A stretch of DNA of 64,000 nt. Source: Actinomadura_E scrupuli. Its GTDB lineage: Bacteria; Actinomycetota; Actinomycetes; Streptosporangiales; Streptosporangiaceae. A program made the position numbers and the translations under genes. The notes below the pieces were generated by a model. That model was not told where the DNA came from, did no database searches, and saw only the letters and a program-made list of their open reading frames with translations. Each line of letters begins with the position of its first letter. The stretch's first letter is position 1. The stretch spans positions 290,699 through 354,698 of the forward strand of contig NZ_JBPCCU010000011.1 in the NCBI RefSeq assembly GCF_050971785.1, written 5' to 3'. Positions 7,035 through 16,180 of the stretch are shown in pieces.

Positions 7035-8510
7035 ATGGCCTCCGCTCCGCTCCGGCCCGGTGACCCCCCACGGCTGGGGTCGTACGACCTCGTCGGCCGC
7101 CTCGGCGCGGGCGGACAGGGCGTCGTCTATCTCGGCCGCGGCCCCGCCGGTGAGCAGGTGGCCGTCAAGATGCTGCACGGCCAGGTCGACGGGTCGTTCC
7201 TGCTCCGTGAGCTGTCCATGGCCCGGCAGGTCGCGTCGTTCTGCACCGCGCAGATCCTGGACGCCGACGTGGCGGGCGACACCCCGTACATCGTCAGCGA
7301 GTACATCGAGGGACGCTCGCTCAGCGACGTGGTGGAGGCCGACGGGCCGCGTACGGGCGGCGCGCTGGAGCGGCTGGCGATCGGCACCGCGACCGCTCTG
7401 TCGGCGATCCACCAGGCCGGGGTGGTGCACCGGGACTTCAAACCGGCCAACGTCCTGCTGGGCCCGGACGGGCCGCGGGTCATCGACTTCGGCATCGCCA
7501 GGGCGCTCGACGTGACGGCGACCGTGGGCGAGCTGCGCGGCACCCCCGCGTACATGGCCCCTGAGCAGATGAACGGGCAGCCCGCCGGGCCCGCCGCCGA
7601 CATGTTCGCCTGGGCGGTCACCATCATGTTCGCGGCGACCGGGCGGAGCCCGTTCGGCTCGGACACGCTGCCCGCGATCATCCAACGGGTGCTCTACAGC
7701 GAACCGGACGTGAGCGTCCTGCCCGACCGGCTGCGCGGGCTGGTGACCGCCTGCCTGTCCAAGGACCCGGCGGCCCGCCCCGCCGCCCAGGACGTTCTCA
7801 TCCGGCTGCTCGGGCACACCCCGGCGGCCCCGGCCGACGCGCTGCGCGAGGGCACGACGCTGTCCGCCGGGCCCGCTCAGGCGCCGACCCTGCCGGGGAC
7901 CTACGCCGCGCCGCCCGCCCCGTCCCCCTCGCCGTTCCCGCCGCCGTCCGGGCCTGCCGTACGGCGCCGGGGCGCGGGGACCACCGTGCTCGTCGCGGCG
8001 GGGGTGATCGTGCTGCTCGGGGCAGGTGCCGCCGGTGCGCTCGCAGTCGCCGGCGCGTTCTCCTCCTCGCCCGCCCCCTCCGCCGCCCCCGGGCGTTCCA
8101 CGAGCGCTTCTGCGTCGGGCTCCGCTGCCGGAGCGGGCTCCTCCCCGGGCGCGTCGCCGTCCGGTGAGCCGACGGCGGCCACCACGATCCCGGCGGACTG
8201 GGACGGCACGTGGTCCGGGACCGGCCGGCAGCCCACGTCGACGGTCAACCCCACGTACTCCCTGACCCTCACCCTGCGGGGCGGCGGGACCACCGGCACC
8301 ACCCTCTACCCGTCGCTCGGCTGCCAGGGGCGGCTGACCCTCGTGCCCGGCGCGCCGGGCGGCGCGGTGCGGCTGCGTGAGCGCATCACCGCCGGAGGGT
8401 GCACCAGTGCCGGTGAGTTCGTCGTGCGGTCCTCCGGCGGGGAGCTCAGCTTCAGCTACCAGCCGGACACTCCTCAGTCGCCCTCCTCGTTCGGCACCCT
8501 CACCCGGTGA
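7035..8510 (+). CDS. Membrane-anchored Ser/Thr protein kinase (Hanks type)
   Basis: Residues 17-260 form a kinase domain: glycine loop GRLGAGGQGVVY, Lys45 in AVKML, Glu59, catalytic HRDFKPANVL (Asp134), DFG at 151-153 and APE near 176-178. A Pro-rich linker, one membrane helix (about 315-340) and an outside domain of about 100 residues with two Cys follow, after a Ser/Ala/Gly spacer. There are no PASTA repeats, so this is not PknB. The external domain may sense an extracellular signal. A GAGGAG ribosome site precedes the ATG. Confidence 0.93.
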   Translation: MASAPLRPGDPPRLGSYDLVGRLGAGGQGVVYLGRGPAGEQVAVKMLHGQVDGSFLLRELSMARQVASFCTAQILDADVAGDTPYIVSEYIEGRSLSDVVEADGPRTGGALERLAIGTATALSAIHQAGVVHRDFKPANVLLGPDGPRVIDFGIARALDVTATVGELRGTPAYMAPEQMNGQPAGPAADMFAWAVTIMFAATGRSPFGSDTLPAIIQRVLYSEPDVSVLPDRLRGLVTACLSKDPAARPAAQDVLIRLLGHTPAAPADALREGTTLSAGPAQAPTLPGTYAAPPAPSPSPFPPPSGPAVRRRGAGTTVLVAAGVIVLLGAGAAGALAVAGAFSSSPAPSAAPGRSTSASASGSAAGAGSSPGASPSGEPTAATTIPADWDGTWSGTGRQPTSTVNPTYSLTLTLRGGGTTGTTLYPSLGCQGRLTLVPGAPGGAVRLRERITAGGCTSAGEFVVRSSGGELSFSYQPDTPQSPSSFGTLTR

Positions 8511-8524
8511 GCCCGGCGAACGTC

Positions 8525-8568
8525 GCGTTCACGGGCGATGCGTTCACGGGCGATGCGTTCACGGGCGT
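8525..8568. repeat. 15-bp tandem repeat, three units
   Basis: The unit GCGTTCACGGGCGAT occurs twice exactly and a third time without its last base. It fills the 60-bp gap between the convergent kinase and DMT-transporter genes. No function is evident. Confidence 0.75.
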
Positions 8569-8573
8569 GGTGG

Positions 8574-9425
8574 TCACCGCGCATTGAGCAGGACGACCCC
8601 GAACGCCACGACGCAGGCCGCCAGGATGCGCCTGCGGCCCATCGGCTCGGCGAAGAACACCGCGCCGATGATCGCTCCTGAGATGACCCCGGTCTCGCGG
8701 AGGGCCGCCACCGCCGCGAGCGATCCGCGGGTCTGCGCCCACAGTGCGATGCCGTACGCGACCGCGGCGATCAGCCCGCCCGCCGTGCCCGCCGGGGCGT
8801 GGGCGCGCATCGCCGGAAGCAGCCCGCGACCGCGCAGCACGAGGACCCAGACCACGATCAACGGGCCCTCGATGGCGAACATCCAGGCCATGTAGCCGGT
8901 CGCGCTTCCGGAGAGCCGGACGCCCACTCCGTCGACCAGGGTGTACGCGGCGATGGAGACTCCGGTGAGCAGCGCCGCGTACACCGCGGGCCGTTCCGAA
9001 CGACGCAGGCGCAGGCCACCGGCGAAGGCGAGCGCCGCCAGCCCACCACAGATCGCGGCCACTCCGGCGAACCGCACCGGACCGAGCCGCTCCCCCAGCG
9101 CGACCGCCGCGACGGCCGCCACCAGCAGCGGCGCGCTGCCTCTCGCCAGCGGGTAGACCTGCCCGAAGTCGCCCAGGTCGTAGGAGCGGGCCAGCAGCAT
9201 CACGTAACCGAGTTGGAGCAGGGTCGAGGCCGCGAGCCACGGCCAGGACGCAAGGGCGGGCACCGGCACCAGCGGCAGCAGCACCAGGCCCACAGCCGTC
9301 TGACCCAGGCCGATCAGCGCGAATCCGGCCTGCCGGTCGGGCACACCCTTCGCGACGGCGTTCCAGACGGCGTGCAGCACCCCGGCGAAGAGCACGGCGA
9401 GTACGGGTCCGATCGGCAGGGCCAT
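8574..9425 (-). CDS. EamA/DMT-superfamily transporter
   Basis: The 283-residue protein has ten hydrophobic helices and the duplicated EamA layout (LHAVWNAVAKGVPD in the first half, SIAAYTLVDGVGVRLSGSAT in the second). Members export amino acids or other metabolites; substrate unknown. The longer open frame upstream is antisense to exonuclease III and has no transporter character, so ATG at 9425 was chosen. It is divergent from xthA and convergent with the kinase. Confidence 0.88.
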   Translation of the reverse strand: MALPIGPVLAVLFAGVLHAVWNAVAKGVPDRQAGFALIGLGQTAVGLVLLPLVPVPALASWPWLAASTLLQLGYVMLLARSYDLGDFGQVYPLARGSAPLLVAAVAAVALGERLGPVRFAGVAAICGGLAALAFAGGLRLRRSERPAVYAALLTGVSIAAYTLVDGVGVRLSGSATGYMAWMFAIEGPLIVVWVLVLRGRGLLPAMRAHAPAGTAGGLIAAVAYGIALWAQTRGSLAAVAALRETGVISGAIIGAVFFAEPMGRRRILAACVVAFGVVLLNAR

Positions 9426-9533
9426 GCCCCCACCCCATCCTGTACGGGCCGGGCGTGGAACACTTCCGGGTCGTTGGGATCGATCTCTCCGGCCCGGCGG
9501 GCCATCGTGGCCCCAGGGTGGCAGGCTGGGGGC

Positions 9534-10361
9534 ATGCGCCTGGCGACCTGGAACGTGAACTCGGTCAAGGCACGGCTGCCGCGGCTGCTCGACTGGCTTG
9601 CCGAGGCCAAGCCCGACATCGTCTGCCTGCAGGAGACCAAGTGCGCCGCCGGCCGGTTCCCGGCCGCCGAGGTCGGTGAGCTCGGGTACGCCGTCGCGGC
9701 CCACGGCGACGGCCGGTGGAACGGCGTCGCGCTGCTGTCGCGGGTCGGCATCGACGACGTCTCGCTGGGCTTCCCCGGCGAGCCGGGCTTCGCCGGCGAG
9801 CCCGCGGAGCCGGATCTGCTGGACGAGGCGGGCGGGCTCGGGCCGCCCCTCCCGGAGGCCCGGGCGATCGGCGCGACCTGCGGCGGCATCCGGGTGTGGT
9901 CGCTGTACGCACCGAACGGGCGGACGCCGCAGTCCGCGCACTACCGCTACAAGCTCGACTGGTTCGCGGCGTTGCGGACCGCGCTCGCCGACGAGCTGCG
10001 GCAGGGGCCCCCGCTGGTGGCGTGCGGTGACTTCAACGTGGCACCGACCGACGCGGACGTCTGGGATCCGGCGGTGTTCGTGGACTCGACGCACGTCACG
10101 CCGCCCGAACGCGAGGCGCTGGCCGAGCTGCGGGCCCTCGGGCTGCGCGACGTGGTGCCCACGCCGATGAAGGGCCCTCACCCGTACACCTACTGGGACT
10201 ACCGGGCCGGAATGTTCCACCAGAACAAGGGCATGCGCATCGACCTGGTGTACGCCGCCGCCGCGGTCGCCGACCGGGTGGACTCGGCGTACGTGGACCG
10301 CGAGGCTCGCAAGGGCAAGGGCCCCTCCGACCACGCCCCCATCGTGGTGGACCTCACCTAG
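9534..10361 (+). CDS. xthA: Exodeoxyribonuclease III (AP endonuclease, Xth family)
   Basis: The 275-residue protein has all EEP-family motifs: TWNVNSVKARLPRLLDWL at the N-terminus, CLQETK (metal-binding Glu34), YAPNGR, ACGDFNVAP, the NKGMRIDLVY segment and the catalytic SDHAP near the C-terminus. It cleaves abasic sites and removes blocked 3' ends in base excision repair. The ATG at 9534 follows GGCTGGGGGC. The gene stands alone with divergent transport function upstream, so no operon is implied. Confidence 0.95.
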   Translation: MRLATWNVNSVKARLPRLLDWLAEAKPDIVCLQETKCAAGRFPAAEVGELGYAVAAHGDGRWNGVALLSRVGIDDVSLGFPGEPGFAGEPAEPDLLDEAGGLGPPLPEARAIGATCGGIRVWSLYAPNGRTPQSAHYRYKLDWFAALRTALADELRQGPPLVACGDFNVAPTDADVWDPAVFVDSTHVTPPEREALAELRALGLRDVVPTPMKGPHPYTYWDYRAGMFHQNKGMRIDLVYAAAAVADRVDSAYVDREARKGKGPSDHAPIVVDLT

Positions 10362-10643
10362 GGACGCTCTGCGACATTTCTCACCGCGGAGCGGACCCGG
10401 CGCCCGGCTCGCCGTCACGCCGGGTGAGTGCCCGGATCAGGTGCCGAGCTGCCCGAACACGGCCACGGGCCACCCCGCGCCGGAGGTGTCGGGTCCTCTC
10501 CACAGGCGGCCCCGCCCCCGCCACGGTCACCTGCGGGCCCTTGCGCGCCCGAGATGTCCGGGACAGGATCTGTCCCGGCGCTCCCCGCTCGGGAAACCTC
10601 GACGCCGGCCGGGTGGGCGGCCCGCGAACATGGAGGTACGTCC

Positions 10644-11480
10644 ATGAGCCGTCGTCTCGTCACCGGTGCCGTGATCGGCGGTGCCGTGCTGGTGTGCCTG
10701 TCAGGATGCAAGGCCGTGGACGAGGAGGGCGGGGCCGCCCCCCGGGACGGCAGGCGGCTCTCGGCGGCCCAGGTGGTCGAGCTGACCTCCGAGAAGGCCG
10801 GCAAGCTGGACACCTTCGCCGCCGACATCGTCGAGACCGGCACCGCGGACGGGAAGACGACCCGGCTGGCCGGGACGTTCCGGTTCCGGTCCAAGCCGGA
10901 CCCGGCCGTGAGCGCCGACTTCAGCCAGCTCCAGTACGGCGGCACGAACGTCTCGGGCCGGGGCCAGGTCGTCATCCTGGACGACGTCCTGTATCTGCGT
11001 CTTCCGGTCATCTCGCAGTTCCTGAGCGGGGGCAGGCCGTGGTTCCGGGTACCGCTGGGCGGTCTCCAACGGGTGACGGGGGTGAACGCGGCGGCGGTGG
11101 TCAGCAGCCTCATGGCGACCACTCCCGAGAAGGTGACCAAGATGTTCACCGCGTCCAAGAACGTGCACGCCGTCGGCACCGAGACCGTCGAGGGCGCGAC
11201 GACCATCCACTACCGGGGATCCGTCTCGGCTCAGTCCGCCCTGGCCGAGCTCGACTCCGAGGACCGGGCACGGCTCGAGAAGTCCTACGGGATCTACGGG
11301 TCCGACACGGCCGGCACGATCTCCTTCGACCTGTGGGTCGACGACCGGCGCCTGCCCCGCAGGAGCGCCTACAGCCTGCGGGGGACCAACACCCCGACCT
11401 CCACCACGATCACCTATCACTACGGCCGGCGCTTCACCGTCACCGCGCCGCCCGCGAGCCAGGTCGGCGGGATCCGATAG
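10644..11480 (+). CDS. LppX/LprAFG-like lipoprotein
   Basis: The 278-residue protein carries a signal peptide (RRLVTGAVIGGAVLV) and lipobox LSGC, so the mature protein begins at Cys22. The rest matches the LppX_LprAFG-type fold, with features such as GTFRFRSKPDPAVSADF, VILDDVLYLRLP and DLWVDDRRLPRRSAYSL. Such proteins sit outside the membrane and carry lipids or sense cell-envelope state in actinobacteria. A GGAGG site lies eight bases before the ATG. Frames opening from 10424 lack signal-peptide character, so the later start is preferred. Confidence 0.87.
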   Translation: MSRRLVTGAVIGGAVLVCLSGCKAVDEEGGAAPRDGRRLSAAQVVELTSEKAGKLDTFAADIVETGTADGKTTRLAGTFRFRSKPDPAVSADFSQLQYGGTNVSGRGQVVILDDVLYLRLPVISQFLSGGRPWFRVPLGGLQRVTGVNAAAVVSSLMATTPEKVTKMFTASKNVHAVGTETVEGATTIHYRGSVSAQSALAELDSEDRARLEKSYGIYGSDTAGTISFDLWVDDRRLPRRSAYSLRGTNTPTSTTITYHYGRRFTVTAPPASQVGGIR

Positions 11481-11539
11481 GGCACCCTCCCCGCCCCGGA
11501 ATCCTGCGGGCGAAGCACCGGGCATCGCCACCGAACCCC

Positions 11540-11601
11540 GTTCTGTGGTGAGAAAACCATTTTCGGCCGGCTGCCCTCAGGTACTTCTCTCACCACAGAA
11601 C
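11540..11601. repeat. Long inverted repeat between lipoprotein and DMT gene
   Basis: Perfect 14-bp arms GTTCTGTGGTGAGA (11540-11553) and TCTCACCACAGAAC (11588-11601) enclose a 34-nt loop. The repeat lies 60 bp after the lipoprotein stop and 160 bp before the next gene. It could be a terminator-like structure or a paired binding site. There is no T-tract. Confidence 0.7.
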
Positions 11602-11708
11602 GCCATTCGGGCCGGGAAGCGGGCGGGCGCGTCACGAGCCGCGGCCGTACGGGCTCGCCCCTTGGCCGGCCCGGCCGGCTCCCGCGCCGAGGGAGTTCGA
11701 CAGGTCGC

Positions 11709-11763
11709 TATAGACACCGGCAAAATGGGTATGGAGGTGTTGTCGATCGAGGAGGAACCATGA
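11709..11763 (+). promoter_or_regulatory. -10 element and short upstream reading frame before the DMT gene
   Basis: TATAGA at 11709-11714 is followed 10 bp later by ATG at 11725, which opens a 12-codon frame (MGMEVLSIEEEP). Its TGA overlaps the transporter ATG (ATGA). This could be a leader peptide that couples translation, or simply a leader containing the GAGGAGGAA ribosome site. Confidence 0.3.
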
Positions 11764-12743
11764 GGACGCCCCGAGCCGGGCTGCTGTTCGCGCTGGTGTC
11801 GGCCATCGGTTTCGGCTGGTCGGGGCCGCTGGCCAAGGCACTGCTCGACGGCGGTCTCGACCCGCTGCAGACGGTGTGGATCCGGCTGGCGGGCGGTGCG
11901 CTGGTCCTGCTGGCCGTGACGGTCGTGCTCCGCCCGCGCGCCCTGCTGATCCCCCGGCACCAGATCCCGGCCGTCGCCGCGTACAGCCTGATCGGCTTCG
12001 CCGCCGTCCAGGCCTTCTACTACTCCTCGGTGGCGCGGCTGCCGGTGGGCATCGCGGTACTGCTGGAGTACACCTCACCCATCCTCGTCGTGCTCTGGGT
12101 CCGGGTGGTCCGCAGGACCCGCCTGCCCAGGACCGCCCTGGCCGGTCCGCTGGTGGTGCTGGTCGGCCTGACGTTCGTCGTCGGGATCTGGGACGGCGCG
12201 GGCATCGATCCGTTCGGGCTGCTGCTGGGGCTGGGCACTGCGGCCTGCGCGGCGGCGTACTTCCTGCTCATCCCGCAGGCGGGCGACCAGATCCACCCGC
12301 TGGGCTCGCTGACCTGGGGCCTGCTGGGCGCGGTGGCCGCGCTGACCCCGATGGCCCGGCCGTGGGCGCTGCCCTGGCACGTGCTCGGCAGGGACCTCCA
12401 GGTCGGCGGGCGCGTCCTCCCGGCCGCCGTGGTGTGCGCCGGTCTGGTCCTGGTGGGCACCGTGCTGGCGTACGTCACCAGCATCGTGGCCGTACGGACG
12501 CTGAGCGCGGCGGTCGGCGCGACGGTGGCCTCCCTGGAGGTGCTCGCGAGCATCGTCGTCGCCTGGCTGCTGCTCGGCCAGTCGCTCACCGCCGTCCAGC
12601 TCGCCGGAGCCATGATCATGCTGGCCGGAGCGCTGCTGGCACAGTCGAGCCTGTCCCGGCGGCCCGCGACGGCAGAGGAGGCGGCGCCGCCCGTGGGCGT
12701 CGAGACCGCCCGGAGTCCGGCCAGGGAACCGCAGCCCGGCTGA
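11760..12743 (+). CDS. EamA/RhtA-like DMT-superfamily exporter
   Basis: The 327-residue protein has ten membrane helices in two EamA repeats. The first reads LLFALVSAIGFGWSGPLAKA, and the second contains the typical SLEVLASIVVAWLLLGQSLT. RhtA-group members export threonine, homoserine and related compounds; the substrate here is not established. A GAGGAGGAA ribosome site sits just before the ATG. The last 40 residues are a disordered cytoplasmic tail. Confidence 0.9.
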   Translation: MRTPRAGLLFALVSAIGFGWSGPLAKALLDGGLDPLQTVWIRLAGGALVLLAVTVVLRPRALLIPRHQIPAVAAYSLIGFAAVQAFYYSSVARLPVGIAVLLEYTSPILVVLWVRVVRRTRLPRTALAGPLVVLVGLTFVVGIWDGAGIDPFGLLLGLGTAACAAAYFLLIPQAGDQIHPLGSLTWGLLGAVAALTPMARPWALPWHVLGRDLQVGGRVLPAAVVCAGLVLVGTVLAYVTSIVAVRTLSAAVGATVASLEVLASIVVAWLLLGQSLTAVQLAGAMIMLAGALLAQSSLSRRPATAEEAAPPVGVETARSPAREPQPG

Positions 12744-12767
12744 GCCACCGGGGCCGGAGACCCGCGT

Positions 12768-13778
12768 TCACTCGGCGGCCTCCCGGCCGGATCCGGGCGC
12801 GCCGGCCGTACGGTCGTGACCGCCCGCCATCGAGCCGCCCTCCCGTGGCCCGCGCCGGTACCGGCCCGGAGCGGTGCCGTACCGGCGCTTGAAGGCGTTG
12901 GCGAACGCGAACTCGGAGGTGTAGCCGACCTGCGCGGCGACCACGCCGAGCGGGGCGTCGGTGTCGACCAGCAGGCGAGCCGCGGTGGTCATCCGCCACC
13001 AGGTGAGGTAGGTCAGGGGCGGTTGCCCGACCAGCCCGGTGAACCGCCGCGAGAACGCCGCCCGCGACAGCCCCGCACGGGCTCCCAGCGTCTCCACGGT
13101 CCACGGGTACGCCGGATCACCGTGGAGGCTGGACAGCGCCGCGCTGATCGCGGGGTCGTTCAGCGCCGCGGTCCAGCCGGTGACCGGGCCGCGGCCGGGC
13201 TGGTCGGCGAACCACGCGCGCAGGATGTAGAGCAGGAGCATGTCGAGCAGGGCGCGCACGACGGCGTCCGCGGGCCACGGGTTGACGAGCTCGGCCCCGA
13301 GGAGCTCCACCGCGCCGCGTATCTCGGGGAGATGCCCCGGCCGGGCGGGCAGATGGATCAGGTCGGGCAGATCGCCGAGCAGCGGATGCGCCCGGGCCGG
13401 ATCGAGCTGGTAGGCGCCGCAGAGCGTCACCGTCGCGGCGCCGTCCGGGCGGATCCGGCCGACGGGCGGGGCGTGATGACGCCGTTCGAAGCGGGAGCCG
13501 TCCCGCGGGTCGCAGCCCGGCTCGGCCGCCGGGGTGGTCGGGCTGTCGGCCAGGACGTGCCCCCGGCCGTGCGGCATGAAGACCACGTCGCCGACACCGA
13601 GGGCGAAGGGCGCACCGTCCACGGGGACGAGCCAGCACGACCCCTGGAGGATCACCTGGAAGCCCGCCGCCCCGCGCACCGGCATGAAGCGCTGCCCCCA
13701 CGGGGCGTACCACTCCACCCGTGACGAACGAGGCTCCCCGGTGCGCATCACGGCGATCACATCGCTGAGGACGTCCAT
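12768..13778 (-). CDS. AraC-family transcriptional regulator with cupin domain
   Basis: The 336-residue protein has an N-terminal cupin (VEWYAPWGQRFMPVRGAAGF, WLVPVDGAPFALGVGDVVFM, GRGHVLADSP) of the cupin_6 type, and a C-terminal double helix-turn-helix (TVETLGARAGLSRAAFSRRF, VAAQVGYTSEFAFANAFKRR). ATG at 13778 is preferred over the opening at 13844 because the alignment with the cupin begins there. It is divergent from the DUF6069 membrane protein, which it may regulate. Confidence 0.9.
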   Translation of the reverse strand: MDVLSDVIAVMRTGEPRSSRVEWYAPWGQRFMPVRGAAGFQVILQGSCWLVPVDGAPFALGVGDVVFMPHGRGHVLADSPTTPAAEPGCDPRDGSRFERRHHAPPVGRIRPDGAATVTLCGAYQLDPARAHPLLGDLPDLIHLPARPGHLPEIRGAVELLGAELVNPWPADAVVRALLDMLLLYILRAWFADQPGRGPVTGWTAALNDPAISAALSSLHGDPAYPWTVETLGARAGLSRAAFSRRFTGLVGQPPLTYLTWWRMTTAARLLVDTDAPLGVVAAQVGYTSEFAFANAFKRRYGTAPGRYRRGPREGGSMAGGHDRTAGAPGSGREAAE

Positions 13779-14010
13779 CGCGTCAGCGTATCGCCGTCCG
13801 CCCTGGCTGAGACGATCACGTATGAATCCGAGATCCCGGCGCATTGGACGTTGCCCAACCGAGCCCTACGGTCGTGGCAGGCGAAACGGTCGCCCCTCCA
13901 GCCGGAGGGCACGAAGAAGCCGCCCCCGCCCGAACCGTCCTCGCCCGGCCGGCGCTCCCGCCCGCGCCTCACCGATCACCAGTCACCAGTCACCAGGAAG
14001 AGAAATCACC

Positions 14011-14445
14011 ATGATCACTGACGACCGTACCTCCGCGCCTGCCCCGTCCGGCGGCACCCGGCGGCGCCGCAGGGCCATCGCGGCCGGCGGCGCCGTCGCG
14101 GCGGCCGGGCTGCTCTGGCTCGTCGCCCGCGCGCTGGACGTCGACCTCAGGGTCGCCCAGGGCGACGGGCAGGAGTCCCAGGTCGTCGGCCTGCCGATGG
14201 TCGCCGGCTGCACGCTCGTCGTGGCGCTGCTCGGCTGGGGCGTGCTGGCCCTGCTGGAACACCGGACCCGCCGGGCCCGGACCTGGTGGACCGGGCTCGC
14301 CGCCGCGGTGCTGCTGCTGTCGTTCGTGCCGGTCGTCACGGTGTCGGCCACGACCGGCACGAAGGTCGCCCTGTCCCTCATGCACCTCGCGGTGGCCGCC
14401 GTGCTCATCCCGTCGCTGCGGGGAGGAGGACGACCGGCGGCCTGA
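14011..14445 (+). CDS. DUF6069-like four-helix membrane protein
   Basis: The 144-residue protein has an Arg-rich N-terminus and four hydrophobic segments (AIAAGGAVAAAGLLWLVA, MVAGCTLVVALLGWGVLALL, GLAAAVLLLSFVPVV, LSLMHLAVAAVLIPSL). The short acidic loop with VDLRVAQGDGQ after helix 1 is typical of DUF6069. Function unknown. An AGGAAG ribosome site precedes the ATG; just before it GTCACCA is repeated two to three times. It is divergent from the AraC regulator. Confidence 0.8.
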   Translation: MITDDRTSAPAPSGGTRRRRRAIAAGGAVAAAGLLWLVARALDVDLRVAQGDGQESQVVGLPMVAGCTLVVALLGWGVLALLEHRTRRARTWWTGLAAAVLLLSFVPVVTVSATTGTKVALSLMHLAVAAVLIPSLRGGGRPAA

Positions 14446-14516
14446 CCGGCCGTGCGAGGTATCGACGTAGAGTGGGGCAGGTCGAACGGCCACCCTCCCC
14501 AGGAGCACGGAGACCC

Positions 14517-15332
14517 ATGCCAACCGAACTGACCCTAATGGCCGTGCACGCCCACCCCGACGACGAGGTGCTGGGCACCGGCGGCCTGCTGGCCCGCAGC
14601 GCGGCGGAGGGCGTCCGTACCGTCCTGGTCACCTGCACCAACGGCGAGCAGGGCGACGGGCCCGACGGGGTGAAGCCGGGCGAGCCCGGCCACGACCCCG
14701 AAGCCGTCAGCAGGCTCCGCCTGCAGGAGCTCCGGGAGTCCGCGGACCATCTGGGCATCGAGGTGGTCGAACTGCTCGGCTACCGCGACTCCGGCATGGC
14801 CGGCTGGGACGCCAACGAGCATCCCGGAGCCTTCGCCGAGGTCCCGGTGGACGTCGCCGCCGCGCGGCTCGGCGCGCTGATGGAGCGTTACCGCCCGCAG
14901 GTCGTGGTGACCTACGACGAGAACGGGGGGTACGGTCACCCCGATCACATCCAGGCCCACCGGATCGCGATCGCCGCGGCCGAGGCCACCGCGATCCCCG
15001 CCAAGCTCTACTACACCGCCGTGCCGCGCGAGCGGATCCGCCGGCTCTTCGAGTTCATGCGGGCCAACGGCGCCGATATGGCCGAGATCGAGCTGCCCGA
15101 GGACTTCGGCGTCCCCGAGGAACTGATCACGAGCATGGTCGACGTCTCGCCGTACGTCGAGCGCAAGCGCAAGGCCCTGGAGGCACACGCCAGCCAGGGC
15201 GAGAACATCTTCCTGCTCCGGCTGCCCGAAGAGGTGCAGCACGAGGTGTTCGCCGCCGAGTTCTTCGTCCGCCACCTCAGCCGGGTGGAGGCGCCGGACC
15301 AGGAGGACGATCTGTTCGCCGGGCTCCGCTGA
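14517..15332 (+). CDS. PIG-L/LmbE-family deacetylase (mycothiol S-conjugate amidase-like)
   Basis: The 271-residue protein has the zinc site AHPDDE near the N-terminus and HPDH further on, and the family segment TCTNGEQGDGPDG. The C-terminal part (ALEAHASQGENIFLLRLPEE) resembles Mca/MshB-type enzymes, which act on mycothiol, its conjugates or GlcNAc-inositol. It lacks the exact AVHAHPDDESS opening of Mca, so the substrate is open. An AGGAGCACGG site precedes the ATG. It is convergent with the export ATPase. Confidence 0.87.
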   Translation: MPTELTLMAVHAHPDDEVLGTGGLLARSAAEGVRTVLVTCTNGEQGDGPDGVKPGEPGHDPEAVSRLRLQELRESADHLGIEVVELLGYRDSGMAGWDANEHPGAFAEVPVDVAAARLGALMERYRPQVVVTYDENGGYGHPDHIQAHRIAIAAAEATAIPAKLYYTAVPRERIRRLFEFMRANGADMAEIELPEDFGVPEELITSMVDVSPYVERKRKALEAHASQGENIFLLRLPEEVQHEVFAAEFFVRHLSRVEAPDQEDDLFAGLR

Positions 15333-15364
15333 CGTACGAGGACCCTTCCGGCGCACCCGTGAGG

Positions 15365-16180
15365 TCAGCTCTTGCGGGCCGACTCCTCGTAGGCCCGCAG
15401 GACCTCGTCGGTCGGCCCGTCCATCCGGACCACGCCCGAGTCCAGCCAGATCGTGCGGTCGCAGGTGTCCCGGATGGACTTGTTGTTGTGGCTGACCAGG
15501 ATGACCGTGCCCGCGTCCTCGCGCAGCTCGCGGATGCGGTCCTCACTGCGTTTCTTGAACCGCAGATCGCCGGTGGCGAGAGCCTCGTCGATCAGCAGGA
15601 CGTCGTGCGTCTTGACCGCGGCGATGGAGAACCGCAGCCGGGCGGCCATGCCGGAGGAGTAGGTGCGCATCGGCAGCGAGATGAAGTCGCCGCGCTCGTT
15701 GATGCCCGAGAACTCCACGATGCCCTGGTATTCCGCCCTGATCTGCCGCGGGCTCATGCCCATGGCGAGGCAGCCCAGGACGACGTTGCGTTCGCCGCTG
15801 AGGTCGTTCATCAGCGCGGCGTTGACGCCCAGCAGCGACGGCCGGCCGTCGGTGTAGATCCGCCCGCGCTGCGGGGCCAGCAGACCGGCGACGGCCCTGA
15901 GCAGCGTGGACTTGCCCGACCCGTTGCCGCCGATCAGGCCGACGGCCTCGCCCCGGTAGGCGGTGAAGCTCACCCCCCGGACGGCGTGCACCTCGCGGAT
16001 GGCCGGAGACCTCCGGCCCCGCAGCATCCGGCTCAGCGCCGCGGTGGCACTCCCCCGCCCGGCCCCGGCTCCGTGGATCTTGTAGACGACGTGCACCCCG
16101 TCCACGATGACGGTGGGCACCCGTACGCCGCTCGGTGTGGGCGCCGCCGGTGCGGCCGTCTTCGTCAGGACCTCATCCAC
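15365..16180 (-). CDS. Polysaccharide/teichoic-acid export ABC ATPase (Wzt/TagH-like)
   Basis: The protein has Walker A GGNGSGKST, a signature TYSSGMAARLRFSIA, Walker B DVLLIDEALATGD and switch-histidine region VILVSHNNKSI. The RFKKRSEDRI and DGPTDEVLRAYE segments are typical of the Wzt/TagH/RfbE group, and there is no large C-terminal sugar-binding domain. I chose GTG at 16180 because it overlaps the permease stop (GTGGATGA). With the permease it would export an undecaprenyl-linked glycan across the cytoplasmic membrane. Confidence 0.9.
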   Translation of the reverse strand: MDEVLTKTAAPAAPTPSGVRVPTVIVDGVHVVYKIHGAGAGRGSATAALSRMLRGRRSPAIREVHAVRGVSFTAYRGEAVGLIGGNGSGKSTLLRAVAGLLAPQRGRIYTDGRPSLLGVNAALMNDLSGERNVVLGCLAMGMSPRQIRAEYQGIVEFSGINERGDFISLPMRTYSSGMAARLRFSIAAVKTHDVLLIDEALATGDLRFKKRSEDRIRELREDAGTVILVSHNNKSIRDTCDRTIWLDSGVVRMDGPTDEVLRAYEESARKS

